Source of the DNA: Candidatus Woesearchaeota archaeon
Lineage (GTDB): Archaea; Nanobdellota; Nanobdellia; Woesearchaeales; GW2011-AR4
Direction of reading: 5' to 3'
NCBI GenBank assembly: GCA_018303655.1
Contig: JAGVXT010000014.1
Span: 1 to 61,068 of the forward strand
Length of the DNA: 61,068 bases
Shown here: piece after piece, positions 24,473 to 32,612 of the stretch
Layout of the letters: every line of letters starts with the position of its first letter
Numbering within the stretch: position 1 is the stretch's first letter
The notes under the pieces: generated by a model
Database searches by the model: none
What the model was told of the DNA's origin: nothing
What the model saw: the letters and a program-made list of their open reading frames with translations, nothing else
Translations under genes and position numbers: made by a program

Positions 24473-25132
24473 ATGATGGACTATGTAATAGTTCCGCACT
24501 GGTTTATAGGTTATAATTCAATCCTTGAGATGATGTTTTTTGTTATTACATCTCTCGTAGGAGCTTACGCTCTAAGAATTTACAAGTTATCTGGCCAAAG
24601 GCAATCGAAATTATTTGGAATTTCTTTTCTTTTGATTTCTGCTGCTTATCTTATCCAGTCAATTTTGAATTTTGCCGCAAGCTATTCAATGGCAGAAGGA
24701 TGCAGCATGCGGTCAATGACTGCTGTTCACAGCTTAAGCAATTTTGGCATATATGTCCATATGATTCTTTTCATCACGGGACTCGTGACGCTTGCCTACA
24801 TGACTCTGAAAATCAAAAATATTAAAGCTTATGCGCTGTTTTTGGCTGCGATATTAGCAGTGCTTCTGTTAAGCTCAAACAAGCTTTACTTCTTTTACGC
24901 CCTGTCGTCAATACTGCTTATTTACATCTCATTTTACTATTTGAGAAATTACTTGAAGAACAAAAAAATGAGCGCGCTGATTGTGTTTGCGGCATTTTTG
25001 TCCCTGCTGTTCGGCAAGATTCATTTCATTTTCTCTATTGATCACGGAGCTTTCTATGTCGCAGGCCATTTGCTTGAGCTTGTTGCCTATGTATTAATCA
25101 TGATAAACCTGATTAATGTTGTAAGAAAATGA
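24473..25132 (+). CDS. Six-span membrane protein of unknown function
   Basis: 219 residues from ATG 24473, where the GTTTAAAAAG box at 24442-24451 would start the message; the upstream open frame (24332) overlaps the divergent promoter. About six to seven hydrophobic segments, one conserved-looking EGCSMRSM and SIDHGAFYVAGH loop. Overlaps the following winged-helix gene by four bases (ATGA). Confidence 0.7.
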   Translation: MMDYVIVPHWFIGYNSILEMMFFVITSLVGAYALRIYKLSGQRQSKLFGISFLLISAAYLIQSILNFAASYSMAEGCSMRSMTAVHSLSNFGIYVHMILFITGLVTLAYMTLKIKNIKAYALFLAAILAVLLLSSNKLYFFYALSSILLIYISFYYLRNYLKNKKMSALIVFAAFLSLLFGKIHFIFSIDHGAFYVAGHLLELVAYVLIMINLINVVRK

Positions 25133-25407
25133 GCAAAAAGAGAGACAGGCTTCAGATTATTTATGATATTCTGAGCGTCATAAAAGAGAAGAATGGAAAA
25201 ATAAAGCCCACAAACGTTCTTTACAGGTCAAACCTTTCAAACCAAATGTTCATCGAGTATATGAATGAGTTACTCCAAAAGGGCTTTATTGTTGAGAACA
25301 AGACGAAGAAAGGAAAAACCTACTCTCTAATGCAAAAGGGATTTGATTACGTCAATAAATATCAGATGATTATAGATTTTTCCAGTTCATTTGGGCTAAG
25401 CGAATAA
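25129..25407 (+). CDS. Small winged-helix protein (HTH_45/SSO10a-like)
   Basis: 92 residues; IIYDILSVIKEKNGKIKPTN, LSNQMFIEYMNELLQKGFI and a wing KTKKGKTYSLMQKG followed by a C-terminal helix that could dimerise. This form is widespread in archaea. Coupled to the membrane gene before it, so it may act on that operon. Confidence 0.8.
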   Translation: MSKKRDRLQIIYDILSVIKEKNGKIKPTNVLYRSNLSNQMFIEYMNELLQKGFIVENKTKKGKTYSLMQKGFDYVNKYQMIIDFSSSFGLSE

Positions 25408-25523
25408 TTATTTTTCCGCAGCAAGAAGCTTAATGCTCAATTTGTACTCGGAAATTTGTTCTGCGGATTTGAAACCTGCACTTAATAGCATCGACGGTAT
25501 GGCAAAGGGCAAGGTTTGATTTT

Positions 25524-25856
25524 CTATTTCAGACCGTTTGTAATTAGTATACAGTCTATTCCATCTAACAATATGTGAAGCAAAATACCAATTGACAAAT
25601 ATCTTGTTTTCTTATAAAATAATCCAACTAGATAAATTGGAAACATAAGCCACGAGTGCAAAGGATGAAAATTTATTCCGCATCTTAAAGGATTATAAAT
25701 CGGATTTGCAAGCAAATGGTCCAAATCTATAAGATTTGCAAGAGAAAACCACAAAACCATTCCTTTGAATTCTTCTTTGCTTCGGAGTTTCTTGAAAGTC
25801 AATACAAGAATTAATGCAAGCAAAACTCCAGCAAGAAGATGTATTATAAGATTCAT
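25524..25856 (-). CDS. DUF6122-like membrane protein
   Basis: 110 residues, three to four spans. It carries LANLIDLDHLLANPIYNPLRC and HPLHSWLMFPIYL, the D-x-D-H and H-x-LHS pattern of the membrane-bound DUF6122/YdjM-type families that resemble metal-dependent hydrolases. Overlaps the upstream gene by four bases. Confidence 0.75.
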   Translation of the reverse strand: MNLIIHLLAGVLLALILVLTFKKLRSKEEFKGMVLWFSLANLIDLDHLLANPIYNPLRCGINFHPLHSWLMFPIYLVGLFYKKTRYLSIGILLHILLDGIDCILITNGLK

Positions 25857-26284
25857 GCTGCCGTTATATTTTCTGCTTTTTTATAAATAGCAAATCCAAG
25901 AAAAAAAATGCTAACAATTCCAAGAAATGGCCTTAGTGGGTCAAAATAAGTCAATACTCCTGCAACTCCTAAAAAGAAGACTAATATTTTGTTGCAGATT
26001 GAGCAGCCAAAAGTTAGAAAACCGAAAACTCCTCCTGCGGCTGCTGTCGTATCGCAAACCTTATTTGCTGATTTTGCATAAAAAGCAATCCCAAAATAAG
26101 CACCCATCATTAATGATGTTAACCCAAGAGAAGCATATTCAAGCCATCCAACAGGCGTCATTCTTGTGAAAAACCTGTTTTGGATAACTGATGTGACCAT
26201 CCCAAATACTAAGTAAATAAGCGCAGCAGAGCCTATTCCGATAAGCACTGCCAATAATTTTTTATTAATAATTTCTTTTTTCAT
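25853..26284 (-). CDS. Four-span membrane protein with GCSICNK motif
   Basis: 143 residues. After two spans comes VCDTTAAAGGVFGFLTFGC and SICNKILV; the cysteines lie at the membrane face and could be redox or metal ligands. Two more spans end in YKKAENITAA. No family name known to me. Part of the minus-strand thiol operon with rhodanese and TlpA-like genes upstream. Confidence 0.65.
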   Translation of the reverse strand: MKKEIINKKLLAVLIGIGSAALIYLVFGMVTSVIQNRFFTRMTPVGWLEYASLGLTSLMMGAYFGIAFYAKSANKVCDTTAAAGGVFGFLTFGCSICNKILVFFLGVAGVLTYFDPLRPFLGIVSIFFLGFAIYKKAENITAA

Positions 26285-26305
26285 TTTCTTCTATTACAAT
26301 TACTC

Positions 26306-26446
26306 TTATGTAACTTCAGCTCTTGCATTGGTGTTTGCAGAATTGGGCTCCAATGTAAGGGTGATATCTATAGAGTTGCATTGAGGGCATTTAATTAAAT
26401 CAATCTCTTTATTCTCTATTTTTGGTCTTATCCTTTTCCTACCCAC
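26306..26446 (-). CDS. Small zinc-knuckle ORF with GTG start
   Basis: 46 codons from GTG 26446, overlapping the rhodanese gene's last codons. MGRKRIRPKIENKEIDLIKC, then PQCNSIDITLTLEP. Only one CxxC is present, so the zinc site would be completed in a dimer, or the gene is a remnant. Nothing else covers this interval. Confidence 0.4.
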   Translation of the reverse strand: MGRKRIRPKIENKEIDLIKCPQCNSIDITLTLEPNSANTNARAEVT

Positions 26447-26829
26447 TCAACCATGCCGCCAACAACATTATAAACACTTGTGTACCCTTTTTCAGCGAGT
26501 TTTTGCGCAGCTATCTCGCTCATTCTTCCTGTCCTGCAATAAAGTACAATTTTAGCGTCCTTATCCTGTGGAAGCCTATCAAGCTGATTTTCTATTTCGT
26601 CGTATGGTATAAAGGATTCAGTGCCATTTATGTGATTCTGTTCTGGAATATTCACATCTACAAGCACAAAGTCTTTAGTCTTTAACTGTTGATTCAATTC
26701 GTCCACTGTCATGTTTTTATAAGTGGCTTTTTCAAAAGCAGAACCTGTATTAATTGTATCTTGCTCATTTACGGCACATCCCAAAAAAATTAATGAAAAT
26801 GCAATCAAAAAATAAATTGCTAATCTCAT
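26428..26829 (-). CDS. Rhodanese-domain lipoprotein
   Basis: 133 residues from ATG 26829 (AGGTG eight bases upstream); GTG 26838 is an alternative. Signal peptide with lipobox FLGCA, then a single rhodanese domain: DFVLVDVNIPEQNHINGTES, active-site loop YCRTGRMS with the catalytic Cys, and NVVGGMVEW. It would act outside the membrane in sulfur transfer or thiol redox. Follows the TlpA-like gene directly. Confidence 0.88.
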   Translation of the reverse strand: MRLAIYFLIAFSLIFLGCAVNEQDTINTGSAFEKATYKNMTVDELNQQLKTKDFVLVDVNIPEQNHINGTESFIPYDEIENQLDRLPQDKDAKIVLYCRTGRMSEIAAQKLAEKGYTSVYNVVGGMVEWVGKG

Positions 26830-26838
26830 TTCCATCAC

Positions 26839-27432
26839 CTATTCATTAACTAGTTTGTCAAGCAGTGCTTCCCATTGTTCTTCATCAAATGCGCCAATTG
26901 TGCGGTATATTATAGTTCCATTTCTGCCAATTGCATATTTGGTAGTTGTTTTTGTGATGCCATAGTCAATAAGTATCTCTTCTTTTCCCTGCGCAAATAT
27001 AGTTTTTTGCAACTCTGGGTATTTTTTCCTGTATTCCTTAAGCTCAATAAAATCCTCGCTTAAGTCCAGGCTTATTGATATAAAGGTTATGTTATTTTCA
27101 TATTTCTTGTATACTTTTGATAATGCGGCATAGTCCTTTGCGCACCATGGGCACCAAGTTGCCATAAAATATACAATAACTGGCTTTTTCCGCTCAATGA
27201 GATCATATAACCTTACGAGCTTTCCTTCTGTAGTTATTGCAACAAAATCCGAAGGGGCTTGGCCAACTCTGGTGCCGATAACTTGAACTTGATTCAGGTT
27301 TTGATAAACTGTTGTTGACTTCTCTTCAAGTTTGCCTTTGCTTGAAAATTCATAGATGACCAAAGCCAATAGCAATATTATAATTGCTACCAAAAAATAA
27401 CTTGCATTCAACTTTCTAGTAATTTTTGGCAT
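26839..27432 (-). CDS. Membrane-anchored TlpA/ResA-like thioredoxin
   Basis: 197 residues. N-terminal anchor (about 10-30), then a thioredoxin fold with active site ATWCPWCAKD (two cysteines, WCxWC type), FISISLDLSEDF, and KYAIGRNGTIIYR carrying the cis-proline region. Likely reduces exported disulfides, perhaps with the CcdA-like protein at 21425. Its start overlaps the small ORF upstream by 17 bases. Confidence 0.88.
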   Translation of the reverse strand: MPKITRKLNASYFLVAIIILLLALVIYEFSSKGKLEEKSTTVYQNLNQVQVIGTRVGQAPSDFVAITTEGKLVRLYDLIERKKPVIVYFMATWCPWCAKDYAALSKVYKKYENNITFISISLDLSEDFIELKEYRKKYPELQKTIFAQGKEEILIDYGITKTTTKYAIGRNGTIIYRTIGAFDEEQWEALLDKLVNE

Positions 27433-27571
27433 AATCCGTCACGGATTTTATTTGTTCTATTAGTTCTTGGCCCGTTTCATCTCCATAGCTAACAAGAATC
27501 TTATCATTGTCCTTAAAAACATAATTTCCGATATTATCGGTCTTATTTTCATTTGCGTATTTTCTTCTCAA
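27416..27571 (-). CDS. 51-residue small protein of unknown function (TTG start)
   Basis: The frame is bounded upstream by TAA and can start only at TTG 27571. MRRKYANENKTDNIGNYVFK then KDNDKILVSYGDETGQELIE: a beta-rich start with a terminal helix. A TTTAAATA box at 27632-27642 is about 65 bases upstream. It overlaps the TlpA-like gene, so it may be translated just before it. Confidence 0.5.
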   Translation of the reverse strand: MRRKYANENKTDNIGNYVFKDNDKILVSYGDETGQELIEQIKSVTDYAKNY

Positions 27572-27671
27572 AAATTATTATCCTATCCCTATTAACTATT
27601 TAGTTTTGCACCTCAACTTATTTTGAACTTCATATTTAAATAAATTCAAACAAATAAACTTAATTGGTTTC

Positions 27672-27692
27672 TTAGCAACTTCCTTTTTCCAT
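27672..27692 (-). CDS. 6-residue mini-ORF ending in Cys
   Basis: ATG 27692 has a perfect GGAGGC seven bases upstream and encodes MEKGSC, then TAA, in the first leader of the operon divergent from padR2. It resembles the mini-ORF at 23519-23551 in site and composition. It may be a leader peptide or the stump of a lost gene. Confidence 0.35.
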   Translation of the reverse strand: MEKGSC

Positions 27693-27738
27693 TTTATTGC
27701 CTCCGATACATCCATTTTTGATATATTATTCACGCAAG

Positions 27739-27773
27739 TATTTAAACTTTTCCATGTATATCCAATTTGGATA
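27739..27773. promoter_or_regulatory. Divergent promoter and operator before padR2
   Basis: A TATTTAAA box (27739-27746) serves the minus operon, and TATCCAATTTGGATA (27759-27773) is a near-perfect palindrome. The block to 27788 matches the padR1 control region almost base for base in places (TGTCAAAAATAGAAA). It is probably bound by one or both PadR proteins. Confidence 0.6.
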
Positions 27774-27820
27774 TGTCAAAAATAGAAAGTTTTTTATACA
27801 CATATATTTTTCAACTCTTT

Positions 27821-28177
27821 GTGGCAGACATAAAAATAAACAACATGGTTAAATTCTACACATTGTGCCTTTTGGCAAATGAGCCAAAGCACGGCTATGA
27901 CTTAATACAGGAATTGAAGGAAAAGCTGGAGAGAAAAATAAGCGCAAGCAACGTGTACCCTTTCCTTAACACATTAAGGAAAAAGAGGCTGATAAAGTTT
28001 GACAAAGTCGGCAAAAGGGACAAAAAAATATACCATTTAACGTCTAAAGGCAAAAATTTCACAAAGCACATGTTCAGCAAGTTTGGCGACCTTATCAACA
28101 TTGCTATCGAGCCGAGAATTTCAACATGCCCGTGCGGATGCAAGATTTATTCTGGTTTGCTGCTCGCATTGCGCTAA
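27821..28177 (+). pseudogene. PadR-family regulator (copy 2), frameshifted metal tail
   Basis: 118 residues if translated from GTG 27821, about 25 bases after a TTTTTTATACAC box. The winged helix parallels copy 1 (EPKHGYDLIQELKEKLERKI). Positions 28057-28155 are identical to 20951-21049 over 99 bases. Right at the end of that block the frame slips: it ends SGLLLALR instead of the FCCSHC tail, which is still encoded in another frame (CCSHCAKMFKPK). So the protein has CPCGC only, and its metal response may be lost. Confidence 0.8.
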
Positions 28178-28295
28178 GATGTTTAAGCCAAAATAATAAT
28201 TTCTCGTAGCAACCTGTAATTTTTTGATTATTTATGGGAATTTGTTAAGTTAAAATTTAGAAAATTATATATACTAAGATAAGAATAGAAATATC

Positions 28296-29312
28296 ATGCC
28301 CAAAAAGCCTTTAAAAATAACATTCTTCGAACTTGAACATTGGGAGAAAGAGTATTTCTCTAAGCATTTAAAAAATTGCGACATGCAATTCATTGGCGAG
28401 CACCTCAATGAAATCAATGTTAATAAAATTAAAAATGCGGATGCTATAGGAATATTCATTTATTCTGCTGTTAATAAAAAAATACTTGATAAGCTTCCAA
28501 ACTTGAAACTAATTGTTACCTTGTCAACCGGCTTCGACCACATTGACCTGAAAGAGTGCAGGAAAAGAAAAATCACAGTTTGCAACGTGCCCCATTACGG
28601 CGAAAACACGGTTGCAGAGCATACTTTTGCCTTGATTCTGAACCTAACTAGGATGCTGCACAAGGCTTATGAAAGAACCATAAAGGGGGACTTCTCAATT
28701 GAAGGCTTAAGAGGCATTGACTTGCAGGGCAGAATACTTGGTGTTGTAGGAGTTGGAAGCATCGGGCAGCATGTAATAAGGATTGCAAAAGGCTTTGAGA
28801 TGAAAGTAATTGCTTATGACAAATTTAAAAATTTAAAACTGGCAAAAAGGCTTGGATTCAAATATGTAAACCTGGATTATTTATTAAAAAATTCAGACAT
28901 CATTACTTTGCATGTTCCATACAGCAAATCAACACACCACCTCATTGATAAAAAAGCAATCTCAAAAATGAAAAAAGGAGCTTTGATAATTAACACAGCA
29001 AGAGGCGGCATAGTAGAAACTTCTGCTTTGCTTGAAGGCATGCAGTCCGGCAAAATTGGAGGGGCAGGTCTTGACGTTCTTGAGGAAGAGTGCTTCATAA
29101 GGGAGGAAAAACAGATACTGTCAAAGCATTTCTTAAAGGAATGCGACTTAAAAACAGTCCTTCAAAACCATATCCTTTTGAAGCAGGATAATGTTATAAT
29201 AACTCCTCATAACGCATTCAACAGCTGGGAGGCGCTGCACAGAATTTTGGATACAATAATTCTCAACATAAATTCCTTCCTGAAGAAAAAGCCAGTTAAT
29301 GTCGTGAAATAG
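28296..29312 (+). CDS. D-isomer-specific 2-hydroxyacid dehydrogenase (D-LDH-like)
   Basis: 338 residues. NAD-binding GVVGVGSIGQHVIRIAKGF, catalytic Arg in NTARGGIVET, Glu in GLDVLEEECF and His in ITPHNAFNS, the standard order for this family. The insert after LDVLEEE (KHFLKECDLKTVLQN) is as in D-lactate dehydrogenase-type members. A TTATATATAC box at 28263-28272 is 25 bases before ATG. Interconverts a 2-oxoacid and D-2-hydroxyacid with NAD(H); substrate not predicted. Stop is TAG. Confidence 0.9.
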   Translation: MPKKPLKITFFELEHWEKEYFSKHLKNCDMQFIGEHLNEINVNKIKNADAIGIFIYSAVNKKILDKLPNLKLIVTLSTGFDHIDLKECRKRKITVCNVPHYGENTVAEHTFALILNLTRMLHKAYERTIKGDFSIEGLRGIDLQGRILGVVGVGSIGQHVIRIAKGFEMKVIAYDKFKNLKLAKRLGFKYVNLDYLLKNSDIITLHVPYSKSTHHLIDKKAISKMKKGALIINTARGGIVETSALLEGMQSGKIGGAGLDVLEEECFIREEKQILSKHFLKECDLKTVLQNHILLKQDNVIITPHNAFNSWEALHRILDTIILNINSFLKKKPVNVVK

Positions 29313-29410
29313 CACAAGCGGATTACTTTTATCACTTTGCAGTTAAATGTTGATAAATCACAAAGCGATTTTCGATGAGTCGCTCTTGTTTTTATTTAAT
29401 TTTTATTGAT

Positions 29411-30208
29411 TCAATGTAAATTACCTTTCCTTTTTAATCTAAACAGCATATAACCTCCCAATAAAAACAATGGAAAGCTCAATAACTGCCCCATTGTGAA
29501 ATAATTAAAAATAAATCCAACCTGTTCGTCCGGTGCCCTGAAAAATTCAACAAATGTCCTGAATAATCCATACAAGGCTACGAAGCTCCAGAACATGGAG
29601 CCTTTTGGCAGCTTTTTGTCCTTGATAAGCCATAAAATTGAGAAAATTGCCAGATTCTTTATTGATGAGTATATTTGCGACGGGTGCCTGCACCCGCTTG
29701 GAAGGTTTTCAACAAATTCGTTTTTGGAATAGTCAACGCACCATGCGGTATCTATTATTCTTCCGTAAAGCTCTGCATTCATGAAATTTCCCAATCTGCC
29801 TAAAGCTAATGCTAGCGCAACTGGCAAAACAGCAATGTCTGCAATGTCATAAAACTCAACTTTCTTTTTTTTGCAGAAAAGGTAGGTTGCAGCTATTGCC
29901 CCAATCAAGCCTCCATGAAAGCTTAATCCACCGTGCCAGACTGCAATTATTTCCAGGGGATTTTGCAGGTAGAATAACGGGCTGTAAACAAAAACATAAA
30001 CTAGCCTTGCTCCCAAAACAACGCCAACAATGACATAAACCAAAAAATCAGAAATATCGTCTTTTGTTATTTGCAATTCCTTTCTTTTTGCCAGGTGGCT
30101 TATCAAAAAATAAGCGATGACAAAGCCTAGTGCATAGAACAATCCATAATACCTAACCTGAAAAGGGCCTATTTCAAGCAGCACGGGGTTTATGTTGTGG
30201 AAAAGCAT
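29411..30208 (-). CDS. lgt: Prolipoprotein diacylglyceryl transferase
   Basis: 265 residues, about seven spans. Signature regions: IGPFQVRYYGLFYALGF, VVLGARLVYV, AVWHGGLSFHGGLIGA and ALGRLGNFMNAELYGRI. Lgt puts diacylglycerol on the lipobox Cys of prolipoproteins. Most archaea lack it, but lipobox proteins are encoded nearby (848-1306 and 26428-26829), so lipid attachment is plausible in this organism. Starts just after the stop of the membrane gene upstream. Confidence 0.93.
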   Translation of the reverse strand: MLFHNINPVLLEIGPFQVRYYGLFYALGFVIAYFLISHLAKRKELQITKDDISDFLVYVIVGVVLGARLVYVFVYSPLFYLQNPLEIIAVWHGGLSFHGGLIGAIAATYLFCKKKKVEFYDIADIAVLPVALALALGRLGNFMNAELYGRIIDTAWCVDYSKNEFVENLPSGCRHPSQIYSSIKNLAIFSILWLIKDKKLPKGSMFWSFVALYGLFRTFVEFFRAPDEQVGFIFNYFTMGQLLSFPLFLLGGYMLFRLKRKGNLH

Positions 30209-30209
30209 T

Positions 30210-31019
30210 TTATTTGATTTCTTTTGTTATTGAGTAGAATGAAATCCTGTTTACTAAAATTGCTAAATAAAACACTATATCAAGGACAATGATTGATGCC
30301 TGCTTGAAATATGCATAAGCATTCAGGTAAAGGCTGTAGTTTTTTGCCCCAATAAGCCTTATTAAATATCCGCTGCCAAAGAACAAAAGCCACAGCACTA
30401 AAGCTAGAAGAATCATTATTAGTATAGTTTCCCTGTAAACTTTCATTTTTGTGAATGTTATCCTAAAGCTTTTTTTAATTGAGTCCTTTATTGAACTGCC
30501 CTGGTAAAATAAAGAGTGGGATATATTGGCTATAACATACAAGAACAACAAATAGGGAATTGCCAGGAAAATAAACACAAAAGGCCTGTATTGCACTTTT
30601 ATGCTTACCAACAGATAATTGCCCAAAAGCATTATGGCAAAAAATATTCCGGCAATTATGATGTTTAATGAGTAGAATTGCGCCAATCTTTTGAATGAAA
30701 ACTCCGTCTTTTCAAATAATGAATTTATACAATCCAGAACGCTGTATTTAAAGAATGAATATGCAAACAGCGCTATCAGGTAATAAATCAATGAAAAAGC
30801 GATGAAAACAAGTGCAGAAGACAATATTGTTGGGGCAGCAAGGCTTTGCGCAAAATATGTTGCCAAGGCGTTCAACGCAAAAATCGAAACCAGAAACAAT
30901 GCATCAAACAAAATCATCAAGCCGGTTTTGTTCGGGTTGGATTTTGCTAATTTGAAGCTCTTGATGAATAATGACTCTTTTTTCTCAATCTTTATTTTTG
31001 GAACTGGTTTTAGTTTCAT
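30210..31019 (-). CDS. Six-span membrane protein of unknown function
   Basis: 269 residues. A basic N-terminal tail (KPVPKIKIEKKESLFIKSFK) and six hydrophobic segments, with internal repeats of long loops, like DUF-type archaeal membrane proteins of glycerophospho-ester families. An ACATTTAAATAC box at 31038-31049 gives a leaderless start. A truncated relative of its N-terminus is at 32485-32598. Confidence 0.7.
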   Translation of the reverse strand: MKLKPVPKIKIEKKESLFIKSFKLAKSNPNKTGLMILFDALFLVSIFALNALATYFAQSLAAPTILSSALVFIAFSLIYYLIALFAYSFFKYSVLDCINSLFEKTEFSFKRLAQFYSLNIIIAGIFFAIMLLGNYLLVSIKVQYRPFVFIFLAIPYLLFLYVIANISHSLFYQGSSIKDSIKKSFRITFTKMKVYRETILIMILLALVLWLLFFGSGYLIRLIGAKNYSLYLNAYAYFKQASIIVLDIVFYLAILVNRISFYSITKEIK

Positions 31020-31053
31020 TTAAAACAATGAACTAAGGTAGTATTTAAATGTT

Positions 31054-31752
31054 TTATTTTTTGTATTTTGTGACTTTTATTAATTGATCTTTTTTCTTAA
31101 GCTCCTCTAATTTTTTTTCTGCAATGACAAGCAGCTCTTTTGTTATATTTTTTGGAATGTCTGATTTGAAATTATCCCTAAGTTCTGTCAGAAAATCATA
31201 AAGCAGTATAGGAAAAGCAGCGATGCCAATTTTTGTTTGTTCTGCAGTTTCATTTATGACAATATTCCAGTCTATTTTGAACTTCCTCACTAATTCTGCA
31301 GCATCATCCCTGTCCCGCTCCCTTTCTGTGCAGCCTTTCATCATCAGTATGTCTTCAGGGCTTGCTGTTTTTACTATAAAATTGCCGAACTCGTGAACTT
31401 CTCTTATTCTTTCAATTACCTTTTCATGTATTTTGTACCCAATAACCTCATTTAAGAAAAGGTCGAATCTTGTCTCTTTTCCATCCATCATCACAGGCTT
31501 GCCAGCATCCTCGTCTTCCCTAAATATGCCCTTTATGTTTTTTCTTTCGTTAAATCCCGAGTTATAAAGTATTTCTTTAACTGCAATCAATTCTTTTTCC
31601 TTTAAAAAAACTAAGTCAACATCTTTTGTTGCATTCTTTGCCCCATAAAACATCATTGCAGAGCCGCCTATAGCAATGCATTCCACCTTATTTTTTAGTT
31701 GGCTGCCTATTACATTCTTAAAAAGGTCTATTTGCTCCTGTAAGTTAATCAT
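31054..31752 (-). CDS. Nucleotidyltransferase (DUF6036/AbiEii-like)
   Basis: 232 residues. The nucleotidyltransferase core is visible at the start: CIAIGGSAMMFYGAKNATKD and VDLVFLKE (GS...DxD). A mid-part RFDLFLNEVIGYKIHEK and a terminal helical region follow. With the HTH gene that precedes it (overlap ATGA) it forms a two-gene unit like AbiE-type toxin-antitoxin or a regulatory NTase pair. NMP transfer to RNA or protein is inferred. Confidence 0.8.
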   Translation of the reverse strand: MINLQEQIDLFKNVIGSQLKNKVECIAIGGSAMMFYGAKNATKDVDLVFLKEKELIAVKEILYNSGFNERKNIKGIFREDEDAGKPVMMDGKETRFDLFLNEVIGYKIHEKVIERIREVHEFGNFIVKTASPEDILMMKGCTERERDRDDAAELVRKFKIDWNIVINETAEQTKIGIAAFPILLYDFLTELRDNFKSDIPKNITKELLVIAEKKLEELKKKDQLIKVTKYKK

Positions 31753-32375
31753 TCTTTATAAGCCTCCAAGTCAGCTTTGTTAAAAGGCAAGTATACGTTC
31801 CATTCTTTTTCTATTTGCTTTAAATCCTTTGTTCTTGCATTTTTTACAATAAAATTATTGTCTATATTGCTTCTTAGTAGTGCTTTTCTTGTCTTTTTAT
31901 CCATTTTTCTAACCCTAATCACTGTTCTGGCAGCATCGTACAAAGCCCCTATTTTTCTGCCGATAAGCTCTTTTCTCGCAATTTGGCTTAGTCTCTGCCA
32001 GTTCTTTACTTTATTAAATAAAGCCAGTGATGAGAGCACAGTCCTTAAATCTCCTGTTTTAACAGCCTTCACAACCATTTCCTCTGGAGTTGGTTCATGG
32101 TCGTAAATCCTGTTTGTATAAGGCGCGTAAATCTTTATTTTGGAATTTTTGTTTAAGTATTCATAAAGCCCAGAATAGCCAAACTTATTTGGCTTTAAAG
32201 GCGATATTTTATACATCCTTATCTTTCTTTTTCCATAAACTGTTTCAACAAATCCTTTTTTCCTCAGCATCCATACATAGTTGACAGCCGTTCTTCTATC
32301 TATATCAAGGATTTTTGCTATGCTGTCAACTGTCTGCAGTCCTTCAAGCCTTTTGGCAGTGCCAATTATGTCCAT
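31749..32375 (-). CDS. HTH regulator, AbiEi-like antitoxin partner
   Basis: 208 residues. The N-terminal wHTH, TVDSIAKILDIDRRTAVNYV and WMLRKKGFVETVYGKRKIRMY, is followed by a helical region of unknown fold. Located between its own operator (inverted repeat 32377-32412) and the nucleotidyltransferase gene. The combination suggests autoregulation. Confidence 0.75.
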   Translation of the reverse strand: MDIIGTAKRLEGLQTVDSIAKILDIDRRTAVNYVWMLRKKGFVETVYGKRKIRMYKISPLKPNKFGYSGLYEYLNKNSKIKIYAPYTNRIYDHEPTPEEMVVKAVKTGDLRTVLSSLALFNKVKNWQRLSQIARKELIGRKIGALYDAARTVIRVRKMDKKTRKALLRSNIDNNFIVKNARTKDLKQIEKEWNVYLPFNKADLEAYKE

Positions 32376-32376
32376 T

Positions 32377-32412
32377 TTACATCACATATTTACCTAATTT
32401 TAAGTGATGTAA
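32377..32412. promoter_or_regulatory. Operator of the HTH/nucleotidyltransferase pair
   Basis: TTACATCAC (32377-32385) and GTGATGTAA (32404-32412) are exact 9-base inverted repeats separated by 18 bases, lying between a CTTTAAATATT box (32421-32431, minus strand) and the ATG at 32375. Its position over the transcription start suits a repressor, most simply the HTH protein itself. Confidence 0.7.
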
Positions 32413-32484
32413 CAGAAGTAATATTTAAAGTTTTCTATATTCTAATTGGTTATTGCCAGCAAAAAAGACTGATATATGTTTATT

Positions 32485-32598
32485 CTAAAAACTTGTGTCC
32501 TTTACTATAAGATTGGATTTTGCGAGCCTGAGGTTTTTAACGAATTGGGATTCCTTTATTTGAATGTTATTTTTTGGAATGGTGATTTTTGGTTTCAT
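32485..32598 (-). pseudogene. Truncated N-terminus related to the 30210 membrane protein
   Basis: 37 codons: MKPKITIPKNNIQIKESQFV, KNLRLAKSN, compared with KIKIEKKESLFIKSFKLAKS in the intact gene. It stops before any membrane span. Probably the stump of a second copy cut off when the neighbouring DNA arrived. Confidence 0.55.
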
Positions 32599-32612
32599 TT
32601 AAAACAATAAAA

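Noticed and set aside
29313-29410. Possible hairpin terminator after the dehydrogenase gene
   Set aside because: Pairing is weak and no clear T-tract follows a stem.
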